A DNA stretch of 64,000 nucleotides from Dipteris shenzhenensis. Lineage: Eukaryota > Polypodiophyta > Polypodiopsida > Gleicheniales. The position numbers were made by a program, and so were the translations under genes. The stretch is from NCBI GenBank assembly GCA_047967505.1, contig CM106538.1. One strand, given 5' to 3'. Numbering within the stretch: the first letter of the stretch is position 1; each line of letters starts with the position of its first letter. The notes below the pieces were generated by a model. That model did not search any database and was not told the origin of the DNA. It saw only the letters and a program-made list of their open reading frames with translations. This document shows positions 30,246 through 40,882 of the stretch, in pieces.

Positions 30246-31789
30246 TCTGAATCCGAATCATCCTCGTCTTATTGGCCTGTTCCTTGGTCCTCGTCAGCTG
30301 CGTCTTCTCCCTCATTCTCGTCACGTGCGTCTAATCCTTGGCCCTGTTGATCGCTTGCCTCTAATGATGGGACGCTTGAGCTTTAACCCTAAGAGTGAAC
30401 CATATAAATCAAAAATTATATTGGAACTTAAATTAAAAAGTGAGATTACAAGTAGGAGTAAACTTATACCGTGCGAGCAGCCACCTTAGCCCAATCGACC
30501 ATCGCTCCCATTTCCTCTTGCTCAATAAACCACGGCTTTGTTCCTATCCAAAATGTGCATCGCGTCTCTGCATCTGTAGGAAGATGACCCATCGCAGCTT
30601 GCTGTGGATCCAATTTACGAGAGTTAGAGTTAGCTAAAGTGCATGTAATATGTAGTAAAACAAATAGAACAATACATTAAATGAGAAGAAGTAGACTTAC
30701 CACGGTTGCCTCGAATGCATACCGTCTGCCTGCACTAAAGTGCGAAGTACCTACGACGTCTAGCCATCTCTTCGCAACCCTCCTCTGACCCTGGAACAAT
30801 TCGGGATGGTCCCTATTTTGCTTCTTGAAGTACTTCCAATCAGCTTTGTCTGCCCAGCTGGGTTTAGCCAACCCCTTTGTGATGGAAGTACGCAAGGTTG
30901 ATCTACGATGCTTCAAGACCAAACCCATGTGCTCTCGCATATAATCATCATTGAACTCCACATTTGGCGGGTTAGGGTATCTTTGTTTTAACTCATCGAT
31001 GACCGTCTGCTTCTTTTGGCCATCTTGATACCGCCAATCGATAGCAATGCCGCTCTTGAAGTGATGACTCATCAACCTCCTCATGGTGGCCATCATTGAT
31101 TTGCCCTTTCTATCTTCTATTATCTCTCCAGCAGCTGTGATTTGATAGGAGAGATCCCCTGATGAGTAAGGAGGACTGATGGTAGCAGAGTCAGAAGGAG
31201 TGGAAGCTACACGAGCACTTCTGGAGTGAGGAGTAGCAGTGGGAGTAGGAGAGGGAAAGGAACCTGACTGATACTGTGTCTCCGGACCAAGTGGAGACCT
31301 GTAGGAACGTGAGTGTGCTGACTCGTCTACATCTCCCGAGTCAACACAACATGAGCCACCCTTCCTACTATTCCTTCCCTTACGAGAGGCATGCGCCGGT
31401 GATGACCCCGCAGTCGAAGGGGCACGAGGGGATGGCTAGGTAGTACGTCCACCTGTCGGTATAGGGGAGGGAATTGCTGAGGTCCTCTTTGATAGCAGAG
31501 AGAAGAATCTCGCTGCCTCCTCATCGCTCATCTGTGCTACAAACTCGTCAGCACTCCCAAAAAAGCCATGCGCAGCTAGCAAAGGAGTTCCCCGAGGGGT
31601 AGTCATAGTGCTACGTGGAAGAGGAGTCGGACGAGGGGTAGTCGTAGTGCTAGGTCTGAGAGGAGTCGGACCAAGGGTAGTCCTCGGGGTAGTTGCCTGA
31701 GAGGAATCAAAGTCCTCTGGAGCATAAAGATCATGAGCTCTTCTCCTACGAGGCTGTCCATACTCATTGAATGAGTGACATGATTCCAT
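30246..31789 (-). pseudogene. CACTA second gene (TNPA-like, Transposase_24-type)
   Basis: Minus-strand gene. It starts at ATG 31789 (a further ATG is at 31798). The frame is continuous to 30701 except for one TAG near 31440, and introns of about 99 bp (30602-30700) and 91 bp (30389-30479) have GT-AG ends. The N-terminal half is Pro/Thr/Ser-rich with PRTTLGPTPLRPSTTTTP-like repeats (residues 35-75). The C-terminal half carries the family-like region KPSWADKADWKYFKKQ, FQGQRRVAKRWLDVVGTSHFS, then ETR.TFWIGTKPWF. The protein ends in an acidic Asp/Glu tail. By analogy with TNPA it would bind the subterminal repeats and hold the ends together. Assignment rests on position and weak motif likeness. 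Confidence 0.65.
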
Positions 31790-31799
31790 GTCTAACATA

Positions 31800-32160
31800 G
31801 ACACAAACACGAAAACAAAAAACAAAAAAACAAACATAAGCATAGGCATAGACATAGGCATAGGCAAAGAGGGAAAGAAGAGGAAGAAGAGGAAGAGGAA
31901 GAGGAAGAAGAGCAAGACGAATCTGAAGAAGAGGGAGAAAGAGGGAAAAGAGAAGGGGGAGGAGAAGAGGAAGCAGAGGGAAAGGAAAGATGGAAAGAAG
32001 AGGACTTTAGAGGGAAAAGAGAAGGGGGAAAAGAGAAGAAGGAGAAGAAGAGGAAATAGAGAAGGGGGAAAGAGAGAAGGGAAAAGAGAAGGAAAAAGAG
32101 AAGGGGGAAAAGAGAAGGGGAAAAGAGAAGGGGGAAAAGAGAAGGGGGAGGAGAAGAGGA
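31800..32160. repeat. Purine-rich tract upstream of the TNPA-like gene
   Basis: Nearly uninterrupted A/G on the plus strand (GAAGAGG, GAGAAGGGGGAAAA units). It creates Lys/Glu/Arg-rich spurious ORFs on the plus strand. A similar tract flanks the minisatellite on its other side (33770-33900). Confidence 0.8.
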
Positions 32161-33780
32161 AATAGAGAAGGCTTATGCTTATGCATGAGCTTATGCGAAA
32201 ATAGAGAATAAGAGTTAGAGGAAATAGAGAAGGGGGAAACAGAGAAGCATAAGCATGAGCATAAGCTCATGCTCATGCATAAGCATAAGCATGAGCTTAT
32301 GCTTATGCTTATGCTTAAGCATAAGCTCATGCTTATGCTTATGCATGAGCTTATGCGGAAATAGAGAATAAGAGTTAGAGGAAATAGAGAAGGGGGAAAG
32401 AGAGAAGCATAAGCATGAGCATAAGCTCATGCTCATGCATAAGCATAAGCATGAGCTTATGCTTATGCTTATGCTTAAGCATAAGCTCATGCTTATGCTT
32501 ATGCATGAGCTTATGCAGAAATAGAGAATAAGAGTTAGAGGAAATAGAGAAGGGGGAAAGAGAGAAGCATAAGCATGAGCATAAGCTCATGCTCATGCAT
32601 AAGCATAAGCATGAGCTTATGCTTATGCTTATGCATGAGCTTATGTGAAAATGAAGAATAAGAGTTAGAGGAAATAGAGAAGGGGAAAGAGAGAAGCATA
32701 AGCATGAGCATAAGCTCATGCTCATGCATAAGCATAAGCATGAGCTTATGCTTATGCTTATGTTTATGCTTAAGCATAAGCTCATGCTTATGCTTATGCA
32801 TGAGCTTATGCAGAAATAGAGAATAAGAGTTAGAGGAAATAGAGAAGGGGGAAAGAGAGAAGCATAAGCATGAGCATAAGCTCATGCTCATGCATAAGCA
32901 TGAGCATGAGCTTATGCTTATGCATGAGCTTATGCGGAAATAGAGAATAAGAGTTAGAGGAAATAGAGAAGGGGGAAAGAGAGATGCATAAGCATGAGCA
33001 TATGTCTCATTTTCTTATGCTCATGCTTATGCCGCATAAGCTCATGCTCATGCATAAGCATAAGCATGAGCTTATGCTTATGCTTAAGCATAAGCAGAAG
33101 CATAAGCTCATGCTTATGCTTATGCATGAGCTTATGTGGAAATAGAGAATAAGAGTTAGAGGAAATAGAGAAGGGGGAAAGAGAGAAGCATAAGCATGAG
33201 CATAAGCTCATGCTCATGCATAAGCATAAGCATGAGCTCATGCTTATGCTTATGCATGAGCTTATGCAGAAATAGAGAATAAGAGTTAGAGGAAATAGAG
33301 AAGGGGGAAAGAGAGAAGCATAAGCATGAGCATAATCTCATGCTCATGCATAAGCATAAGCATGAGCTTATGCTTATGCTTATGCTTAAGCATAAGCTCA
33401 TGCTTATGCTTATGCATGAGCTTATGCTTATGCTTATGCTTAAGCATAAGCTCATGCTTATGCTTATGCATGAGCTTATGCAGAAATAGAGAATAAGAGT
33501 TAGAGGAAATAGAGAAGGGGGAAAGAGAGAAGCATAAGCATGAGCATAAGCTCATGCTCATGCATAAGCATAAGCATGAGCTTATGCTTATGCATGAGCT
33601 TATGCGGAAATAGAGAAGGGGGAAAGAGAGAAGCATAAGCATGAGCATATGTCTCATTTTCTTATGCTCATGCTTATGCTTATGCTTATGCTTATGCTTA
33701 TGCTTATGCTTAAGCATAAGCATAAGCATAAGCTCAATGCATGAGCTTATGCGGAAATAGAGAATAAGAGGGAAAGGAAA
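32161..33780. repeat. Hairpin-forming hexamer minisatellite in CACTA I
   Basis: At least nine units marked by GAATAAGAGTTAGAGGAAAT (GTTAGAG starts near 32214, 32374, 32534, 32664, 32829, 32953, 33154, 33284 and 33499), spaced 124 to 215 bp. Each unit joins a 45-bp purine-rich block to a variable number of hexamers, GCATAA/GCATGA in one orientation and then TTATGC/TCATGC in the other. Every unit is therefore internally self-complementary. Multiple frames stay open on the minus strand (His/Lys/Met/Leu and Ser/Cys/Leu repeats) purely because the hexamers lack stops. It lies upstream of the TNPA-like gene. Confidence 0.9.
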
Positions 33781-33900
33781 GAGAGAAGGGCAAAAGAGAG
33801 AAGGGGGAAAGAGAGAATAAGAGAAGGGGGAAAAGAGAGAAGGGGGAAAAAAGAGAATAAGAGAAGGGGGAAGAAGGAAAGAGTTTGAGGGGAAGAGAGG

Positions 33901-34550
33901 GTTCCTACATCCATCACTGCAGCTAGCGCTTAAGGCGCTAGCTACAAGCCAATGCAAATAATAAAAATAATAAATGGAAAAAAGAGGAAGCACTTACCTG
34001 AAATAGTACGTCCCGCTCGGTGTTGTGTACTGGCCCTACAAAAGAGAGAAAACAACCCATTTTTTCAAATAAGATGTTAGAGGAAGGAGGAGATTACAAA
34101 AGCAACTTCTTGAAAGGAGGAGATTGAGGAGACAAGGAGAAAGAGAAGGAAGAGAAATACAGAAAAAAGAGGTGAGTCTTCTTTCTTTCTTGAAATCTTG
34201 TTTTTTGTTTCAATCCTTTGAAAACAAGCATGAAAACTAGTTTACAGGTTTAGCAATACAAGGAGAAGCACTCACAAAACTAAAGCTAACAAACAAAAAA
34301 CCTACATTGTTGAAACAAACTCACCTTTTGAAGAACTTCTTTCAAGAAACCAAAGAGGAAAAAGGGTAGAGAGGGAGTACAAGAGCTAGGAGAAGGGTGA
34401 GGAGTGGAAAATAGAGTGAGAGGTTGCTTGAAATAGGTGGGAGGTCTTCGAAAATAGGTGGGAGGAGATATTGGCTTGCTATCTTGAGAGATTAGAGAAT
34501 AGGATAAAGAAAACGCCACACGACGAGAGTTTCGGGTTTTAACTCACAGT
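33901..34550. other. Region between the two CACTA genes
   Basis: Mixed AG-rich sequence without a recognised gene; it contains GCTAGCGCTTAAGGCGCTAGC (33925-33945), a 21-bp near-perfect palindrome. Candidate location of divergent promoters; no convincing TATA pair was picked out. Confidence 0.4.
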
Positions 34551-34690
34551 GTCGCTATATAGCGACGCTTATCCGTCGCTATATAGCGATGTTTTTAATT
34601 AAAAACGTCGCTATATAGCAACAGAATAGAGCAAAAAGGTTGCTATATAGCGATGCTTACAGTTGCTTTTTGTTGTAGCATGAAAAAAGC
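34551..34690. repeat. Central palindrome array of CACTA I
   Basis: Four copies of GTCGCTATATAGCGAC-like repeats (first perfect at 34551-34566), just upstream of the transposase ATG at 34759. The array ends with TTTTTGTTGTAGCATG near 34675-34690, which resembles a decayed CACTA terminus. It may be a promoter-proximal binding array or the relic end of a separate element. Confidence 0.75.
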
Positions 34691-34758
34691 TCATAGATGC
34701 TATTTTATAACTGTTAATATCTCTTCTTCATGCTTATGTTGTGATTTTATAAGTGTAG

Positions 34759-37700
34759 ATGGAAGGGACAAGTGGAAGCTCATCCGATGATGCGCCAATG
34801 CCCGGGAGCATGAAGTGGCTTATGGAGAGGTTATACTGTCATTGCACTCATTGCAAGAGAGAAGTATGACATCAACGTCGTATTATCATGTGCCACTTGC
34901 GGATGTATGGGGAGGAGCCGGAACCAGTACCCACCGTTGGTGTTGCACGTGTTGATGGACCATCGGTAAGTCAAAGCTATTTAAGTTCACAGTCTTATTG
35001 TATACCAAGAAATAGAAGATCTTATATTTACACGAAATCTTAAAACAGGATGAGGAGGGTGATGAGGGTATGCATATACCTTCTCACTTTCAGCAAGGCT
35101 ATAGTCTCCCGGATGATGGATTCCATTTTTAGGGGCACTACATCCCACATACACGTGATGTCAGAGTCTGAGGTCAAAATGTGAGAGTTGCAATCAACAC
35201 AATTGTACGAGGGTGCTAGGATGTCTAAACTACATGCTTGTCTCTCAATCTTGAATCTACAAGTAAAGTATGGGTGGTCAGATACAAGTGTCTCGGCCTT
35301 AATGAGGTTAGCTCTTGCATTAATTTGACTCATTATTTGGATATTGTTTGTTTTGAGAATCATCATTTGGATAGTGTATACTGAATCATCATTGTTGGAA
35401 GACTATGTATGTTTTGAATTGTCATAGGTTGCTCCAGAAGATGTTGCCTGCACCAAATACCATGCCCGCATCAAGAGATGAAGCAAAAAAGATGCTAACA
35501 ACAGTGGGTATGGATTATGATACCATCCATGCTTGCCGTAATGATTGTATTCTCTTTCATCGTGAGCATGGAGATTTGGCTAGTTGTCCAAAGTGTGGGG
35601 AACAACGATATAGAGATGACTTGCAGGGTGAGCGGACACTGGTAAAGGTCTTGAGACACTTTCCCATCATTGCAAGAATACAACACATGTTCCGATGCAA
35701 ATCCATAGCAGAGTTGATGACATGGCATGCATCTCATCGATCCACTGATGACACATTGAGGATTCCCACAGATTGTGTAGCTTGGAAGCACATAGATAAT
35801 CAGTGGCCGGACTTTGCGAGGGAGCCATGCAACTTACATCTTGGGCTAGCCATGGACGGCATGAATCCTTTCGGGTTACGCTCGACATCTTGGTCGACAT
35901 GGCCCATAGTTGTGGTGAATTACAATATCCCACCATGGCTAACAATAAAAAAGACACCTCATTCTTGCACTACTTGTGCCAGGAAAGTACAAGGCAAAAA
36001 ACATGGACGTGTACATGGCACCTTTGATAGAGGAGTTACAGATATTATGGAGAGGAGTGCATGTCTTTGATATTTCCTGAGCTCCTAGACATACCAATGA
36101 TATTTTGATCAGGGGTATCTTGATGTGGACCATGCATGACTACCCAGGATATGGAGAATGCGCGGTACATGGTTGTGTCTTTACATGTACAATGAGAGAT
36201 TATGCTTTTTTGACTCTCTTTCGCATGCATGTCTTGTACTAACACATTCATGCACGCGTGCAGGACTTGTTACAAGTGGGTACCATGCTTATCCTATTTG
36301 TGGACCCGCTCTGAAATCGCTTGCATGCTACTTCAAACATATGAGGAAAAATGTTTATGAAGGTCATGCTTGATACCTTCCGCTCGACCATCTCGCACGT
36401 GGAGGTCAGCTTGATCCACCACCATCATATTTGAAGGCAAGTGACTGGATTCAAGCTTGGAGGGTGAATGGAGAGGAACCTCCTCCTGGTATGAAGAGGC
36501 TATCGATCTTTCACGAGCTTCCTTATTGGGGTCAGTTACAAATCAATCATCTCTTGGATCCCATGCATATCTTCAAGAATGTGGGGGCTACTGTTTGGGC
36601 ACACTTGGTTGGTTCCAAGGACTCGAGAGGAGTGCGAGAAGACTTGCGTGCTATGAATAGGATGTCTCGTTTGTGGCCCCAAGTGCATGCTTCGAGAAAA
36701 GTTGTCCTCCCGAAAGCAATGTGGATCCTCTCTACGAGGGAGGAGGCAGCGGTCACAAGGCAGACATTGCCTCTTTTCAAACACCGACAGGGTACATGTG
36801 TTGCTTGAAAGGAGCATTTTCAAAGGACAATAAGCTTAGTGGGCTCAAGTCCCATGATTGGCACAAGGTCTTACAAGTATTCTAAGTAGAATTAGTGTAC
36901 TGATAATCGTGATGCGTTAGCATAATTATTATTATGTTATATTGTTGACATGACTTCATTGTTGCTTTGATAGTTCATCCTCCCAATTACAATAAAAATT
37001 ACAATAAAAGGGTGCTTACAAGAAGATGTTAGAAATGATATATTTAAGATCTGTGGTATTGTGAGGTATGCTTACTATCAAATCACATTATGTATTTTCT
37101 TCAATTTAAGCTGATTAATCTGTAGACTGATTATGAAAAAAACTTACATGGACATGTGAAATAGGTGGGTATCTCAAAAAGAGATCTCTATATCGAGCAT
37201 CGAGAAGGTTAGGGTGGAATCCATTGAAGCCATATGCTTGCTTGAGAAGCACTTTCCCTCGAGCATTATGACAACTCAAGTCCACTTGCTTGTGCACATA
37301 GTTGATGAGGTGGCTATAGCAGGTACCGTTCATAGTCGATGGATGTTTTTTCTCGAGCAGTTTATGAAAACTTTAAAGGGATTTGTAAGACAAAGAGCAA
37401 GACCAGAAGCAAGCATGGTAGAGGAATGGCTTGTGCAAGAGTCATTAGTATATATCACATAGTTTCTTGCATCCACGGATCCCGATATGTTGTAAGCTTG
37501 GCACAACAAGGATGATGATGGCATCGTTGGCGAAGTTCCCCAAGGAAAAGGGATTGAAAGAAAGATGAGCGAAGAGCAAATGGAGAAATTCAATAATTTT
37601 GTATCCTCAATAGCCCTGAGATGCAAAAGTGGATTGAGAGATATGAAGTGGCCAAAGCAGAAAGAATAAATGCAAGGATGACATTCATAGTAATGTACAG

Positions 37701-38847
37701 GCGATCACAACCATATCCACAGGATCTGGCTCTTCTCCCTACTCACATGTCACTTGATTGGCTACAACTGGCTCTACGTAAAGCCCAATGTGATGGAGAG
37801 ACAATAAACGAGCGTGAGCGAGAGTTATCATCTGGATGTATGGTGCATGTAAGTTTCTTACCTCTTGACGTAATTAAGTAATTATTTGTGGCAATATATG
37901 CTATAAAATAGATGCATCTTCATTGTTTTAATGATGCTCTTTTACAGTACAAAAAGTACAGTGCATTATGGTCATATGGACGACATTTTCACGTGGAACA
38001 CATCGATTCAAAGAGAGTCACGTATGATTGTGGAGTCATGGCTAACTTCACACAAGATAGCTGAGCAAGTGCTTCGGATACTAATCTTCTCTCCTCACAG
38101 TTTGATTATTGTGGAACCATATGCGACATCTATGAAATTGATTTCAGACGATTTACTATTTTCATTCTTGATGTAAAATGGTTTAGAACTACTTACAACG
38201 GTCCCCATACAACAATGAGAAAAGATAGTAGCAGTCTCTTTGCAATAGACTCCACCAAACATTGGACCGATGAAAGTGATACTTTTGTTCTTCCCGAGCA
38301 CTGCGAGCAGGTGCATACTAATGATTTAATTAGTCGAAGCTTTGATTTTTAAAGTCCATTGATACATGTACTTGAGCATAATTTCATATATATAATTGAC
38401 AACATTTGGCACCCATCTTTAATATAGGTGGTTTTTCATCCAGATCGTTCTGATTCAAGATGGTGGTACGTGATCCAAGTTGCACCACGAAGTAAGCAAA
38501 TTTTTGAAGATCGAGATGTGGATATGAAGATTCCACTACCAATGCCGGATCCAATTGATGAATCTAGCAAAGAAGATGTAGATCACCATATGAGCCAAGA
38601 GGAAGATGTGCATAATGACATCGCACGGGAGGAAGATGGAGATCATGATATTGAGGAAGAAGACAACAATCATCAAGAATCACCACACTTTATTGAAGAA
38701 GATGATCAAATACTTTTAGGTGAACGTACGATGCTAGAGTACGATGATGATATAGGAGATCAACTGGGTATAGAGTTGGAGATAGACTTGTTTGGCGCCT
38801 TAGACTTGGCTCAAGATGAAACAGTTGATGTAAATGCTCTTATTTGA
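34759..38847 (+). pseudogene. CACTA transposase (TNPD/TNP2-like)
   Basis: Exon pieces in order. N-terminal transposase-associated-like region from ATG 34759 (RLYCHCTHCKREV, in-frame TGA at 34867, then MCHLRMYGEEPEP), donor GTAAGT near 34966 and acceptor near 35048. SKLHACLSILNLQVKYGWSD follows (35220-35306), with an intron at 35307-35427. Transposase_21 region: HACRNDCILFHREHGDLASC, CPKCGEQRY, LAMDGMNPFG and YNIPPWL (35430-35960), a frame change with DVYMAPLIEELQ and MWTMHDYPGYG (36000-36160), then FHELPYWGQL and NHLLDPMHIFKNV (36510-36590), LSGLKSHDWHKV (36835), and a DUF4218-like stretch HSRWMFFLEQFMKTLKGFV with RARPEASMVEEW (37330-37440). DUF4216-like: CGTICDIYEIDFRRFTIFILDVKWF (37945-38200) with FHPDRSDSRWWYV (38431). 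Acidic C-terminus. Several stops and frameshifts; it would cut and paste the element if intact. Confidence 0.88.
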
Positions 38848-39040
38848 TTTTTCTCATCTCAAACTTGGACATGAATATATGAGCTTCAAAGGCTTGATGT
38901 ACATGCTCTCATTTTTTTATTCTCTATGAGCTCAAACATGTATGAAAATTTAAAAAAATTTGTCATAGCAAAAAACTAACTTTTAAGGCCTATATAAAAA
39001 AAAAAACCTCTTTGGAAAAATGTCGTTATAAAATTTTATA

Positions 39041-39140
39041 TTAGTGTCGCTATATAGCGACACTTAAAAGTCGCTATATAGCAACCTTTATAATAGTCAC
39101 TATATAGCGACTTTTAGCAGGAGTTGCTATATAGTGACGA
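39041..39140. repeat. Right subterminal palindrome array of CACTA I
   Basis: Four GTCGCTATATAGCGAC variants (perfect copy at 39046-39061), then GTTGCTATATAGTGACGA, about 100 bp inside the right terminus. Confidence 0.85.
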
Positions 39141-39237
39141 TTTAGGAAACCCGCTTTTCATACCAACGATTAATGCTAAGCGGGCGCTAAACGTCGGTAT
39201 GTAAACGTCGCAATAGGATCCATGTGTAGTAGTGTAT

Positions 39238-39596
39238 ATAAGAGATTTGATGAGCTTTCTGTAGTACCTGTCATTGATTGTAGGATTTTTTGAATCTTTA
39301 GTAAGTTTCAAACTCGGTTCCATGGGAGTGGCTGCAATATCTGCCATATGAAACTTCTTCAGGAGACTGTCAACGTACTTGAGCTAACTCATAAATGTGC
39401 CATTTGAATCTCTCTAGAACTCAATACCGAGAAAATAGTGCATAAGTCCAAGATATTTCATGTCGAACTCTATAGATAAGTCTTGTTTTAGCTTTTCAAT
39501 GAAGCTAACCTTGCTTCCTGTCACAATCAGATCATCTACGTACAAAAGTGCAATAGTAATGTCTTCCCCTTGAACTTTGTAGTAGAGAGTAAGATC
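39238..39596 (-). pseudogene. Reverse transcriptase region of copia T2
   Basis: Continuation of T2 on the right of CACTA I. On the minus strand: LYYKVQGEDITIALLYVDDLIVTGS with an intact YVDD (about 39535), then LKQDLSIEFDMKYLGLMHYFLGIEF, then KKFHMADIAATPMEPSLKL and the RKLIKSLIY box. One stop near 39412. It is cut at 39597 by CACTA II, so RT palm, integrase and gag are absent. Confidence 0.85.
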
Positions 39597-40474
39597 CACT
39601 ATAAGGCATAGGTCCTTTTCTGACGAAAATACTGACATTTTTTACACTAATTTTTTTTTAAAAACAGGCGCAAACATCATTATTAACGTCGTTATAAGCG
39701 TCGAAAAAGAACGGTCACTATAAAGCATCGCTATATAGCGACACTGATAAACATTGCTATATAGCGACACTAGTAAATGTCGCTATATAGCGACATTGGT
39801 AAACGTCGCTATATAGCGACGATTAATAGAACTTAAAAAAAGCATTAGTGGGGCTAAACAGGGCCATAGCAAGCCCTGTTTTGCCCCACTGATGTTTTTT
39901 TTTTTTGTAATTATAAAAAAAGTTTTTTATTACAAAATTTCCTTTGCGAAAAGGGTGATACAAAATCGCTTAAATGAAATGATCGAGCAACAAAAGCATA
40001 TACATGTCGAAGATATATAACATTGTTTGTTACAAAATTACCCTTTCGAAAAGGGTGATACAAAATCACTCAAATGAGCCGATATACAAAATGATATACA
40101 TGGCGAAGTATATGCAAACTACTACTACTACTACTCATTCGAATCATCGTCGTCCTCCTCCTCGCCCTCGTCTTGCTGGCCTGTGATCCTTGGTCCTCGT
40201 GAGCTGCGCCTGCTCCTTCACCCTCGTCAGGTGCACCTGATCCCTGGCCCTCATGATCGCTCGCCTCCGGTGATGGGATGCTCGAGCTTTGACCCTAAGA
40301 GTGAAACCATATTAATTGAAAATTAGATTGAAACTTAAAGAATAAAACAATTTAAAAAGTGAGATTACAAGTAGGAGTAGACTTATACTGTGTGAGCAAC
40401 CACCTCAACCCAATCGACAGTCACTCCCATTGCCTCTTTCTTAATAAACCATGGCTTTGTTCCTATGCAAAACG
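39597..40474 (+). mobile_element. CACTA II, truncated second copy
   Basis: Starts CACTATAAGGCATAGG after AAGATC (ATC would be the left target duplication) and parallels CACTA I 29704-30560. It shares the subterminal palindrome array (39727-39825), an AT-rich spacer and the last two exons of the TNPA-like gene on the minus strand. It ends at about 40474 against LTR sequence of copia G; its right terminus is absent. Confidence 0.88.
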
Positions 40475-40821
40475 CAGGGGTTCAAGGGCAAGAGCCCGAG
40501 GCGACAGTACAGGGAATATTCCTTGAATATTCCATGGACGACTAGTCGGTTCCACCAACTAGGTTGACTGCTGGTCGGCTCCACCGACTGGTCATCTGGT
40601 CGACTCCATCGACTACATTGATCCGACTACCGCCCTCATAGCTAAAAAGAAGCGACCTCCCCAGTCCATTGCATCAGATCAGTTCAAATCAGATCAGATC
40701 TTCAAGCTAGTAGCTCTTCACCTAGTATCTGTCTAGATCGCCATCTAAGCTCCACTGTGGGAGTGCACGGGTGGGATGGAGCCATCATCTGTACTACATT
40801 AGTATTGAAGAAAAAGTTTGT
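40475..40821 (+). repeat. LTR fragment of copia G (5' side)
   Basis: Matches the second half of the G 3' LTR (44788-45118) from GGGGTTCA.GGG to CAGTATTGAAG, including the ACCGACT repeats and TATA region. It lacks the LTR start and end, the PBS and the leader. Confidence 0.85.
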
Positions 40822-40882
40822 GGCCCTCGTCACCGCTCGCCTCCGGTGATGGGACGCTCGAGCTTCGACTCTAAGAGTGAAA
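40822..40882 (-). other. CACTA exon scrap between LTR and gag of G
   Basis: About 61 bp (GGCCCTCGTCACCGCTCGCC ... CTCTAAGAGTGAAACC) closely matching CACTA II at about 40255-40309 and CACTA I at about 30340-30400. This is the last-exon splice acceptor region of the TNPA-like gene. On one side is truncated LTR, on the other the middle of gag. Confidence 0.8.

Larger units (their letters stand above)
29704..39234 (+). mobile_element. CACTA (En/Spm, CMC) DNA transposon I
   Basis: 9531 bp from CACTACAAGG to TGTAGTAGTG, with the 3-bp duplication TAT at 29701-29703 and 39235-39237. Comparison with the uninterrupted family-T sequence in element I (TTAGATATATAAGAG, about 46815) confirms the empty site. 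Both ends carry arrays of the palindrome GTCGCTATATAGCGAC. Inside are a minus-strand gene of the second-ORF (TNPA-like) kind at 30246-31789, a hexamer minisatellite at 32160-33780, a third palindrome array at 34551-34660, and a plus-strand transposase gene at 34759-38847. Both genes carry nonsense codons, so this copy is probably not autonomous now. Confidence 0.93.

Noticed and set aside
31788-32165. Lys/Glu-rich 125-codon plus-strand ORF
   Set aside because: It is translation of a purine-rich simple sequence antisense to the start of the TNPA-like gene.
32161-33780. CRISPR-like array
   Set aside because: Repeats are long, variable and internally inverted, without unique spacers, and the context is a plant transposon.
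32007-33993. Long minus-strand ORFs of Ser/Cys/Leu and His/Lys/Met/Leu repeats, up to 235 codons
   Set aside because: They are open only because the hexamer repeats contain no stop codons. The frames restart in each unit and show no conserved domain.
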